Shown here one piece after another: positions 1-8,552 of a stretch of DNA of 25,392 nucleotides; position 1 is the first letter of the stretch, and every line of letters starts with the position of its first letter. Both the position numbers and the translations under genes were made by a program. Origin of the DNA: Mucidula mucida (Eukaryota > Basidiomycota > Agaricomycetes > Agaricales > Physalacriaceae); NCBI GenBank assembly GCA_015501055.1, contig JADNYV010000492.1, forward strand, positions 1-25,392, given 5' to 3'. The notes beneath the pieces were generated by a model. That model worked only from the letters and a program-made list of their open reading frames with translations, was not told the DNA's origin and made no database searches.

Positions 1-1
1 G

Positions 2-301
2 GAATGGGAGGTTGAGAAAGTGGTTAATTCCCGAAAGTACCGCGGGGGTTTTCAATACAAGGTTCACTGGAAGGGTTATGGCACACACGAGCAGACATGG
101 GAACCGGCATGCAATCTCAAAAATGCTGACGAAGCTATCAGTGATTTTCACCAACAATATCCGAACAAGCCGAAGCCACCCGCGCTTGCCCGCCTTGAAG
201 TTCCCATGTCGCAATTTCCATCACATCTATTCCGACCCATGCCACCGCCTGACACTGAACCCCTTGACGTCACACTACCCTCTGCAGCCCTCATGGAGTG
301 A
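2..301 (+). CDS. C-terminal chromodomain of a Ty3/gypsy (chromovirus) Pol polyprotein, 5' truncated by the window
   Basis: This is the last 99 residues of a retrotransposon polyprotein, open from the first full codon at base 2 to TGA at 299-301. It begins WEVEKVVNSRKY and continues YKVHWKGYGTHEQTWEP, followed by the end helix NLKNADEAISDFHQQYP. That is the chromodomain pattern (aromatic-cage W and Y residues, then the WEP turn) found at the integrase C-terminus of chromoviruses, where it helps direct integration to particular chromatin. A Pro-rich tail follows. A polypurine tract and an LTR-like start lie about 30 bases downstream, as expected at the 3' end of such an element. Integrase and reverse transcriptase would lie left of the window, so I cannot tell whether the element is intact. 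Confidence 0.85.
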   Translation, partial: EWEVEKVVNSRKYRGGFQYKVHWKGYGTHEQTWEPACNLKNADEAISDFHQQYPNKPKPPALARLEVPMSQFPSHLFRPMPPPDTEPLDVTLPSAALME

Positions 302-329
302 CTCTGGCGCAGAATGGAACTTGCACCTT

Positions 330-342
330 AAGGAGGGGGTGA
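330..342 (+). other. Polypurine tract before the 3' LTR
   Basis: A purine run (AAGGAGGGGGTGA, broken by one T) lies directly before TGTTATGA. This is the normal position of the plus-strand primer site of an LTR retrotransposon, and it fits the chromodomain reading frame that ends 29 bases upstream. Confidence 0.7.
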
Positions 343-861
343 TGTTATGAATTGCCATATTTTCATATTTTCACATCTTATCATATCTTATTGGGGGCCT
401 TGTCTTATCAACCAACGGACTGTTTCATCATCTGTTTCGTTACCGATCATACTCCTTTTCATTACCAAAGCCATACTCATGTCGGACACACGCCCAACAC
501 ATGGATGACATCATACATGCCGATACCTCATGAACTTCCTATTGTATACACACCACCAACACTCGTAGCACACATGGTTGTTTCAGTATTATTACTTACA
601 TGCAGTTACCACTCGTATTTAATGGTTTCACGGACTAGTAGCATACAACACTGGGTCAAGGGCGTGGAGTTAACCCTAGCGGAAACATGTATGGACAAGG
701 AGTTCCAAACACAGACTTACTAGTATATAAGCAGTAGTGTAGCATCATTGTACTTTAGTTCCGATCTCGTTTATACACCTGGCCTAGCCTAGTTCTACGA
801 ACACGAATGCTTTCTTCCTTAGTTCCTGCTGTGGTACCTGGTTTAGTCTTGTGGCTATAGC
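343..861 (+). repeat. Probable 3' LTR of the chromovirus; right end not resolved
   Basis: The left edge is well placed: TGTTATGA follows the polypurine tract. A TATA-like box (TATATAA, 724-730) sits where a U3/R promoter would be. The right end is a guess. Candidate CA ends occur at 803 (GAACA), 861 (TATAGCA) and 1086 (GTAACA). The last is unlikely because SET-domain coding sequence occupies about 920-1080. No second LTR is in the window, so terminal repeats and the target-site duplication cannot be checked. The 112-, 123- and similar-length reading frames inside it have no coding character. Confidence 0.5.
724..730 (+). promoter_or_regulatory. TATA box of the LTR
   Basis: TATATAA lies about 380 bases into the LTR-like sequence, the usual place for the U3 promoter of a fungal gypsy element. 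The call rests on the motif and its position only. Confidence 0.45.
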
Positions 862-1081
862 AAAAGACGTGCCTGGAGGACAAACAGAATGCCTGATACC
901 CGCCACACTTTGTAGTGCGATTCTGGCTTTACCTGGCTTCCCCCGTCCCCCTCAGCGTCTTCCAAAGATATACAACATTGTTGATCTTCCGGGATGCGGT
1001 AAAGGCTTGGTGGTGTCGTGCCTAATCAAAGCCGGCACACTGATAGAAAGGCAAGAAAAAGCTTCAGTTGAAGTAGTGTAG
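851..1081 (+). pseudogene. Orphan N-terminal piece of a SET-domain protein gene
   Basis: The frame 851-1081 ends PKIYNIVDLPGCGKGLVVSC followed by LIKAGTLIERQEKA. This matches the opening of fungal SET domains (Y-x-I-x-D-x-PGKGKGL-x-A-x-x-x-I-x-x-GTLI), the first strands that form part of the S-adenosylmethionine pocket of lysine methyltransferases. The rest of the domain (NHSC and GEE-type motifs) is not found downstream: the frame runs into TAG at 1079-1081 and the following sequence shows no continuation. It therefore looks like a fragment stranded beside the retroelement. Upstream residues (851-910) may belong to the LTR or to an older exon. A functional short protein is unlikely. Confidence 0.5.
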
Positions 1082-1633
1082 TAACATAGTGTAAGGGCAA
1101 TCTACGAGTACAAACTCACATGGAAACCGTGGTCAAATCGTTTGCTTCGTCTGAATCGTCTCTTCGCATCAGAGTAATACTTGACTCAATTGCCCAGTCT
1201 GTCAAAGGGTCAGTTTTGAACGCTGTAGTCATACGGTCAGACACTCACTGATTGAAGTTGCAACAAACAATCAAGTATCGAGAGAAGGCCTGGGCTAAAT
1301 TTCCAAGCAGAACAGTCAGCTCCATGGAATACTAGCGTCAGTGAAGCTAGTGTAACACACAGGCGAAAATTTGAAGCATCACTATTTGAGAATTCTCTTT
1401 TTAAAACGAGCATGAAGGGAAGGTACCTTCGGTGCGGACGAGAGAGAGAAGTGATTGTTATTGAGCAGTAGATGGTTGGTTTGAAGTCTAGCGACAATTG
1501 TATCAAGAGTCGTCGTACACCACCGAAGTCTGGCACAAAACGGAGATTGGCTTTAAACTTTGACTTGATGTCAGAGAGCGTATACATATCATGATGACTC
1601 GCAGGTGGCGAAACAATCGTGCCACTGTTAGTG
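1082..1633. other. Region without a recognisable gene
   Basis: A 145-codon minus-strand frame (1237-1674) is open but has no motif I recognise and no convincing splice structure. The stretch 1145-1200, read on the minus strand (AIESSITLMRRDDSDEAND), resembles a segment at 8965-9015 (AIESSRPLMR). This may be a remnant of a shared sequence. Confidence 0.3.
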
Positions 1634-1718
1634 TTACGCGTCTCGCCGATCGCGCTCACGTGTGGCATCAACAAACTTCTTTCTGACGTCCATCATCACT
1701 TCCAGTGTTTCTTTCCGG
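1634..1718 (-). other. Minus-strand coding-like block, copy A (KETLEVMMDV)
   Basis: Read on the minus strand after an AG (TCTGGTCTAG), this block gives RKETLEVMMDVRKKFVDATRERDRRDA and then a stop. The same block occurs upstream of copy B (GKETLEAMMDV, about 11183-11228), again after a CAG-type acceptor (CTTTCAG). Its retention in both copies suggests a real exon of a gene that diverges head-to-head from the KEN-motif gene. The product is unknown. The GSGKET string in copy B resembles a P-loop but lacks the rest of an NTPase, so I do not assign a function. Confidence 0.3.
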
Positions 1719-2339
1719 CTAGACCAGAAAAAGACGTCTACCTCTCCTGTACATCGTGGAGGCTGGTAACGCCGTGTTCACCTGGTCCTGCAGGTCGGGA
1801 GTCCATTGCGAACGAGCCGGACGCGCAAGGAGAAAGTTAAACGTCTACTTGCCGATCGTGCAACGCCGACCGCGCGAGGCATCATTCGCTCGGCCCTCCA
1901 CAAATTTATGCGAGCTCGTCTATTGCCTGCCGATACTCTCTGTGAAGGCATCAACGAATCCCGATACTGTAAAGAGGACGTTGATTTACATGCAGGGATG
2001 ACCAAGTTCCTCTACACGCGTAAGAGTGTGTCACTGGTATTGCTTAACCATTCGAATGTCTCAGCGTTTAATTGCGAGACGAGTCCCTCGGTCTTTGATC
2101 AACGTAAAACCGATGCCTGATGTTTAATGTTGATGAAGGAGATGCCCTCGTTCTGATAACGTAGACAGACTCTTTGGTGAGTTGTTCCTAACCCTGTCGA
2201 CTGGACTGATTGACTTATTCACAGAGGCCACCGCAGATCTATGTCTAAGACCTCAGCAATAGGAGTCGTGTCGATTTGCTTCATAAACCTGGTTCAGAAC
2301 AATGGAAGACTATCTCATCCTTGACTTCTTACCTTCACC

Positions 2340-3109
2340 ATGCCTGCCACCGCTTTTACCTCCACTCTCTCTCGCTGCATCACCTGGTTCTCCGGGAAAT
2401 ATAGCAGATCGACCAGCGTCGAAGAGACTCAGGAGTTCTGCATCGTGAGTTGGCTGCTTGGCGAGAAAGTCGATTCTGACACATGCAGCCCGCGCCTCCT
2501 ACGCTCCAGGATGTTTCCTATCAATTCCACATTGCCGCCTCCAATACGGGCGCGGCGCTCCTACCTTTAACGCAGCATTCGCCCCTGGATCTTCTTGAGC
2601 ATTCCCTCCTCTGCACAGCACAAGGGATTGCTGCTCTACCTGTGGAACCGCAGACCATTGTCTTGCGTACCGCAGTGGCCACCACCAAGGTCACCGTCGT
2701 TGAATTTGTCGAACCGGCCCCAATGGAAGTCGAGGTATGACTTCCTGAGGCTGACGCCGATGCTCCCGCTAAAGTTGACTCTCAGATCCTCGCTCCTACC
2801 CCGACTATTTCTCTTACACTACCAACACCCACGAAGAGGAAGCCTAAGGCTGACTCTAGATCGTTTGCTCCTCTCCAGAACATCGCCAGCGCTCCCGGGA
2901 CATTGAGGCCCAGCGGTAGATGGCATGGCAGGAAGCATACCCCCAGCCGACGAGCGCATGATAAGGAGAATCTCGCACCAGCGACTGCTAGTCGCTCATT
3001 GAAGACGAGAGAGGAGCGGCTGAAGGGATACACGCCGCCTGCCCGCCTCCTTGGTCTACGCCAAGGTCAAGATAATACCTCCCGATACCCGACATCACAT
3101 AGATTTTAG
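2340..3109 (+). CDS. Lineage-specific KEN-motif protein, copy A (two or three exons)
   Basis: Exon 1 (2340-2444) encodes MPATAFTSTLSRCITWFSGK and 15 further residues. A GTGAGT...ACATGCAG intron (2445-2488) follows, and exon 2 opens PAPPTLQDVSYQFHIAAS. The frame meets TGA at 2738-2740, yet stays open beyond it to TAG 3107-3109, with the same protein as copy B. That TGA lies inside a possible 51-base GT-AG intron (2735-2785, GTATGA...CTCTCAG) whose removal keeps frame, giving a 224-residue product; otherwise the gene is a nonsense pseudogene. The C-terminal part is basic and proline-rich (PTPTKRKPKA, RPSGRWHGRKHTPSRRAHDK) with a KEN tripeptide (2963-2971), which in other eukaryotic proteins can act as an APC/C degron. 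No known domain is recognised, so the function is unknown. Conservation between copies is the main evidence that it is coding. Confidence 0.5.
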
Positions 3110-3230
3110 ATTGCTCGTAGGTTCTTAACCTTATATACAGTTCCGCATTTCGACTTGCTTGCTACGATGCTGTAATCTTCTACGCTATAGTTACATTTTA
3201 CTTATACCCTACTCTACAGCTTTCTTCTAT

Positions 3231-3422
3231 CTGTCGTCCACTGCTCCCGCGGTGTTGAAGCAGATTTATCATTTATCCTACCTTTCACTAGATTCCTTTT
3301 TAATTGTCTGTAGTCCTCTGCTCCCGCGGTGTTGAAGCAGACGTTTCTTTCCTCTTTTTCTCTTTAGCTATCTTCTTTTCGCTGTTATCTGTAGTCCACT
3401 GCTCGCGCGGTGTTGAATCAGA
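3231..3422 (+). repeat. Array of three 34-base imperfect repeats in the copy A 3' region
   Basis: Units lie at 3231-3264, 3308-3341 and 3389-3422, about 77-81 bases apart, with the core TCCACTGCTC(C/G)CGCGGTGTT then GAAGCAGA. CTGCT and AGCAG at the ends form short inverted arms around a GC-rich loop containing CCGCGG or CGCGCG; the third unit has lost one arm (GAATCAG). The spacers are pyrimidine-rich. Two more units follow the copy B gene. They lie about 120-310 bases after the stop codon and are therefore probably in the 3' UTR. Confidence 0.8.
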
Positions 3423-3765
3423 GTCTTCGTTCCTTGATCTCACACCTTTGATCTCACACTCGTGATGAATCTTGAACTTTGAGAGGGACGAGAACGGCGC
3501 TTACTTTAGAAGTCGACTAGCGCGATAGTCGCGCAAGAATGAAGCTTCAATATCAGTTGAACTGGATACCAACAGTACATGATGTCTATCGCGTGTAAGA
3601 CGTTGTCAAGCTTTGATAAGTCCCATCTCGTCAGGACGTTATCCGCAGCGTTGCTTACCTCTCCACTGTCTCGAAACTCGTGTTGTGCTCCACTGGCAAG
3701 CTCGAGCTTTACAGGCAGCAGCTTCAAGATGTCGACTATCTGATTGTTCATTTTCTTTGAACCAA

Positions 3766-4460
3766 CTCAAAGGGGGCGAGCACTTGAAAATAGCACGACG
3801 GTGAGAACTGGTCAAGCAATATCGTACACCTAAAAAGATTGAGAAAGAAGTCTGAAGGTTACGCGGGTGAACAAGTTGAACTCAAGTGGTTGCCAACCCC
3901 GGCTGACAGTAAGCATTATTGTGCGCCACAATCTAGCGTGCCCGAATGCATTGTGATATCTTTCTCGCCTTCCATTGTCAGATTGGGGGACTCAATCGCT
4001 AAATTTACCTTCCGGTCGTCCCAAGAAGGTCCACATTCATACATATCTGAGCAACCATATCCACAAGTTGAGGTGGACTGAAACGAAAATGACTGCGGAT
4101 GAATCGATCGTGACAATGCACTGCCCGATTCAATTCTTTCATTGTTGTCCGACTTGGAACAATGGCCGTAATCTAGTAGTGCCAGTGAAGGGGCCCCGCT
4201 ACTTCAAAGCACGCTGCACCGGCACAGATACCTCATAGCGGCACCATGGCGGGTATGACGTAGACTACATAGCGTGAATCGAGTCTGGAAAGCTGTAAGA
4301 GGCACAATCTATGAGAGAGGCACCGAAAAACATTGGGAAGACGAGACCCAATCCGGTAAGTGTATGGACACGTGATTGACACGGAACCAATAAGGGACAA
4401 ACAATGGCATCCACACTCAGTCCACACCGTCACGAGGCGAACAAAGGCGACCGCGTAGCG
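3766..4460. other. Intergenic, upstream of the kinase; no supported gene
   Basis: Only short overlapping frames on both strands are present (for example 3839-4081 plus and 3916-4116 minus), with no motif, splice structure or family resemblance. The last part serves as upstream region of the FunK1-like gene. Confidence 0.5.
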
Positions 4461-4470
4461 CTATAAAAGG
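4461..4470 (+). promoter_or_regulatory. TATA box of the FunK1-like kinase gene
   Basis: CTATAAAAGG lies 38 bases before the ATG at 4508, leaving room for a short 5' UTR with the pyrimidine-rich stretch CTTTTCCTCTTTCTTC. It is a textbook TATA element by sequence; its use is inferred from position. Confidence 0.6.
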
Positions 4471-4507
4471 TGGGTCAATCTTTTCCTCTTTCTTCACAAA
4501 CAATCTC

Positions 4508-7223
4508 ATGGCGACTTTTAGCTTCTCCCCGCGCAAGGAAACCTCAATCATCCAAACACCTGAAGGCGAATCTATTGGACTTGAAGAGATGCGCCATCAC
4601 CTCCGCCAATCTACTACCGGTCATACGGTCCAGATCTCTGCGTCTACCTTTTTGGAGCGCCATGCTACTCTTCCTCAGTTGACTGACAAGGAAAGTAACA
4701 CCCTTGTCAACTACGTTGCTCGCAAACTCCGGGGCACGCACCTGGACGACAATGGATGGCCTAATACAGAGATTGTCGACAGCATGAAGGAGGATGCTAT
4801 CTTTGCAAATCTCACACCAATTGCAGACGCGATTTGGATGGCTTGTACTACGTGGGACCAGAAGAAAGGCAAGCTGGGAGACACAACCTCCAGAATGGAA
4901 TGCAACCCCCGCCAGCGGACTAATTCCGAAGTCTCTGGAGGCTCTATGATGGCCGACGCGCAATTCATTCTTACCCACTCCACCACGCCCAAACCCCGCC
5001 CCACTTCGCACAGGACCGATACCGCAAATAAAGCCGGTGGCGGAGAGTTCAAGAAATATACCTCAGAGCGAGCGCAGGTTAGTCGTCCATCGTCGTTTAG
5101 ATCCTTGGACTCATTCGTCTCTTTTCAGAACGAAGACCAGCTCGTTGGGGGTGTCGCCCATATGCTGCATAATGACCCCGCTCGGCGCTTTGTCATTGTG
5201 TTTACCATAGAGGGCGTTGAGATGCGCTTCTGGTATTTTTCGCGCTCGCATATCGCTGTGTCTGAAGCGTTCGACTACCACAAGGTGCGTTACTCGTCTC
5301 AATTTACTCTCAGACGCCTCATGGCATTTGCAGAATCCCAAATATTTCATCCGTTTCGTCATCTTCATGACCTTCGCAGACGTTATAGACCTGGGCTATG
5401 ATCCAACGGTCACTCGAATCCGCGACGAGAACGCAGATATCCAGTATGTCTTCGAGGTGAACGGCAAGTTCTATCGTTCCGTACGCTCTCTGGATGAATC
5501 GAGTGCTCGAGACGTTGTCACTCGCGCTACGCGCGTATGGGCTGCCCGAGAGTGCGACCCCATTACCAAGGAATTTATCAGCGAGCACGAGGTTGTCGTG
5601 AAAGACGTCTGGCTATACACTGGTGCCCAAGGAGAGAAGGCTATACAGGACGAGATATACTCTGGGCTTCGAGTTTTGGATGAAATGATACAAGCCGGCG
5701 TACCTTTGGAGGAGCTTGGTTTGAGAAGCCTCCCTCCTAACTCGATGACCGTCGAAGAGTATGCGAAGCCGTTCTTCATGGAAATTCTGGCCGATGAAGT
5801 GGTCCGGTACACGCGAGAGGACGTTGTGTACGATGATTGTGCGCCTGCCCCAGATCCATATGACGAGGAGTTCTCCTACGCTGCCTTTCCAAAGCAAGCG
5901 TCGGCGCTACAGGGCATCGTGCCAGGCACTACACGCTCGCGTCATGTCAGAGGCAAGACACCTCCAAAGGATGCGGTACCGGATCGAGTCCACGCCCACC
6001 AGGGGCGGACGCATCGAAGGATCGTTTTCAATGATTGTTGCCTGACGCTCTATGATGTAGCGAATAACTACGTTGACTACATTGTTGCTATTCTGCAGCT
6101 TCTGGAAGGTATGTCTGGTGACAGTATCTTTTATCCAACATCTCATTATCCATACTTAGGTCTGAACTGCCTCCGCTTAGCAGGCTTTGTTCATCGCGAC
6201 ATCAGTTCAGGGAACTGCCTCGTGCTCAAGACATCGGGTCGTAACCAGGTCAAGATTTCGGATCTGGAGTATGCCAGGCGCTACGATGTCGATTCCTCTC
6301 AGCTTGCCCCGCTCACGGTAAGTTGTCTGTTTCGGCTGTGGGGCTGCTAGATAGCTCACACACTGTCACAGGGAACTCCAGGCTTCATGGCGGTTGAATA
6401 CCAAAAACGGCACCACAGCTTTCTTCCGCAGAAAAATCGTCACAACTCCCCTCCCCCGGAATTCGAAACCTTGTCGTACAGCACGGTGTTGGCGCAAGCG
6501 CTTTCTGATACGCCTTCCCTTCCAGACGAGATCGACCCATTGGGCTCGACATGGTTCCGCTTCAATTTTCTCCACGACGTAGAATCCGTCTTGTGGTTGT
6601 ACTGCTGGCTCTTATTCAACACCATCCCAAAATCTATCCAAGACAGCGTGTCGACGGAGGATCTCAATCATCTTGTCGACTACAAAGAGCTGCTCTTCCG
6701 GCTTTCATTGGTACCAACCAACGAGCGTTATAATTTTGTTGGCCAACAAGCGGAGTATCGTACCGCACGCGGTGTCTTGGACCCCATATACACTCAAGTC
6801 CCCTACGGCGCCTCGCTGATCAACGGGTTAAAGGTGTTCGAGGACCTCGTTGGGTTCTACACAACCGTAGAAGCTTCAGAGCCGATCGCAACGACGGCAT
6901 CCTTTATGTGGGACCGGAAGGAATTCTCGCCAGATTCCTATCTGAAACTGCAAGTCAGCTTCATGAAGGTTCTGCAGGCATTACGCGCGTCCAAGGAAGA
7001 TATGGCGACGGTGGCCCTCCACCGTCCTTCCTCGGCAGTCAAACGTCCCGCCGAAGAGCCCCCAGCACCCATCGCAAGTGATGGTCGCAACGCCAAGCGG
7101 CCTCGGACTATGGCTTCTATTGAGCCTGCTCAGCCCCAAGCCTCTAGTTCGAAGGATCCATTGGCGTGGGTAAAGGCAAAGAAGCCGGCGAGGAAGGGCA
7201 AGAAAAAGGTTCAATCGAAGTAG
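4508..7223 (+). CDS. FunK1-family (fungal-specific) protein kinase, five exons, 836 residues
   Basis: Predicted exons are 4508-5077, 5129-5284, 5334-6108, 6160-6317 and 6372-7223, all with GT-AG introns of 49-54 bases. FunK1 kinases are an expanded Agaricomycete family of mostly unknown targets. The N-terminal half carries the family's non-catalytic region (EDQLVGGVAHML, RFWYFSRSHIAVSEAFDYHK, RATRVWAARE). The kinase core shows FVHRDISSGN (catalytic-loop HRD at residues 512-514), VKISDLEYARRYD at the Mg-binding position (DLE at 535-537 where most kinases have DFG), and GTPGFMAVE at the APE position. I cannot find a clear glycine loop or VAIK lysine, common for this family when judged by eye. 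The C-terminus (FNFLHDVESVLWLYCWLLF onward) ends in a basic tail (AVKRPAEE, KRPRTMA, KKPARKGKKK) that looks like nuclear-localisation sequence. Intron 1 (51 bases) has no stop and keeps frame, so it may be retained. Confidence 0.9.
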
Positions 7224-7359
7224 AATATTCTCACAATTACACATGTAACATAGCGCACGGGGTTTACACAGACAATCGACAAGTACATTACAACAATCGA
7301 GAAACTTGCTTGTAAAGGTGGCGCAAAGCCGTGTGGTTAAATCGTTGACTTTGTCTCGT

Positions 7360-8502
7360 TTAGTTGAATCGTGAGCAAGAATACGTATGGACTTCCTTCT
7401 CTCTTGCCCAATCGGCGAGCATTGATTGAACTCGCGAGTCAATGAAGTCCCTGCAATACTCACACCCGACTCCAGACTCAACTACATTTCTGTAGGTGGC
7501 ATCGATCTTTGCGCATGAAACAGCTGAACTGAACGTCAGAGAGTATCACTACTAGAATGAATGGCACTTACTGGGATGCGCCTTCAACACCAGCGAAGCC
7601 GTGGCCATCTTCCATGCTCTAGTCGCCTTTAGCTGCATGACTTGCGTACACTCTTCAATGGGCGAGTGCATCTGAAGCGGCTTGAGGAGGATCTTCGTCA
7701 AGGCTCGTGTACGACGATACTGGAGCTGGAACAATCTCCTGAGATACTGCGTTCCAATGGCGCGCGCAAAGCTATCCGAGATAACTTTGGGCACGAACGA
7801 TATCATGTATTCCGATGAACCCACTGCGAGGTCCTCTAAACCAAGTTTGGCAGCAAAGGTGTACACGAGGAGCGGCATGGAAGCGTTGTAGCTAGAGACG
7901 GCGGCGTAGAGATGCGTGCTCGCTTCGAGACAGCGGAGCGGCTCGAGGCCGTATGTGGGGAAACACTGTACGGAGACGATGAGGGTGCTGAGCGCAGGCG
8001 GGACTCGAAGGGCATCTCGTACACTGTATGTAGGATGACGCTGAGGGTTGCGGACTCTTCGGGCACGTAAGCAAACGAGGGATTCCGGAGGAGGAGATTA
8101 AACATGTTACTGGATCCGCGCCGTAGAACCTGTCGATGGACGTGATAGAGAACGTTGTCAGAAGATATCAGCGGAAGTTGGACCGAAGTGCTGTGTAGCA
8201 GAAGTCGTGTGGAATTCGGGAGACTCGAGAATCCGTGTCGTTGAATGAGCCAAGTCAAGATGCTGGATGTATGTAAAGTAAGTGCCCGTAGGACTAGTAG
8301 ATTGATACCTCCGGATCGGGGCTCAACGAAGGGCTACGGCTACTTTGTGGCGTAGTGGGTCGCGAGTAAGTATTCTGGGCAATATTCAGCGCAGAACAGC
8401 ATTAGATTAAAGGGTACACACGGCAAAAATTGCTTCCAGGGCTGCATCCTAGGCTGGCGTTGGCATCGAAAAATAGATATTCACGCTATCGTTTGAGGAC
8501 AT
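7360..8502 (-). pseudogene. BTB/POZ-domain protein of the Agaricomycete-expanded family, with two frame breaks
   Basis: Minus-strand exons inferred: 8485-8502 (MSSNDS), 8309-8374 ([20 protein letters not shown]), 7572-8262 and 7360-7523. The long exon reads FGPTSADI, shifts frame near 8165, reads ISSDNVLYHVHRQVLRRGSS through ESATLSVILHTVYEMP, then shifts again near 8012 into PPALSTLIVSVQCFPTYGLE and YAAVSSYNASMPLLVYTFAA. The last exon ends with the family's Cys pair (GCEYCRDF) and tail SMLADWAREKEVHTYSCSRF. BTB domains mediate dimerisation and often adaptor binding to cullin ligases; the role of this family is not known. The second break could be bypassed by a 59-base GT-AG splice (GTGTACGAG...CCGTACAG), at the cost of conserved residues. 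I favour a pseudogene. The gene is convergent with the kinase, 136 bases apart. Confidence 0.75.
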
Positions 8503-8540
8503 GGCGAGGACAGACGGAGTTGACGAGAATAAGGTTGAAA

Positions 8541-8552
8541 GCCTTATATACA
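8541..8552 (-). promoter_or_regulatory. TATA box upstream of the BTB gene
   Basis: TGTATATAAGGC on the minus strand lies about 40 bases before the inferred ATG (8502). Its presence supports that start and suggests the gene decayed recently enough to keep its promoter. Confidence 0.5.

Larger units (their letters stand above)
1660..3765 (+). repeat. Diverged duplication, copy A
   Basis: This block is collinear with copy B at about 11160-13325. Shared landmarks in order are: a minus-strand block around GACGTCCATCATC (1685 and 11186); ACTGATTGACTT before a CAG (2205 and 11719); the two-exon KEN-motif gene; a near-identical stretch around the stop (ATCACATAGATTTTAGAT); the 34-base repeat array; a GGGACGA-AACGG motif (3485 and 13042); and a minus-strand block encoding LHAID (about 3588 and 13122). 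The distance from the first block to the gene start is similar in both (about 650-670 bases). Coding parts are much better conserved than the rest. The edges are approximate; I found no terminal inverted repeats or target-site duplication. Confidence 0.7.

Noticed and set aside
343..1086. LTR ending at GTAACA (1086), giving TGTTA/TAACA ends
   Set aside because: It would place SET-domain coding sequence inside the LTR; a shorter LTR is more likely, though not proven.
1237..1674. 145-codon minus-strand frame
   Set aside because: It overlaps the better supported KETLEVMMDV block in another frame, has no motif and a low-complexity hydrophobic end. Probably chance.
1806..2120. 104-codon plus-strand frame (MRTSRTRKEKVKRLLADRA...)
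   Set aside because: It looks protein-like but is not preserved in copy B at the corresponding place and has no recognised domain.
3231..3422. CRISPR array
   Set aside because: Eukaryotic context, only three degenerate 34-base units with long, related pyrimidine-rich spacers rather than unique ones, and no cas genes.
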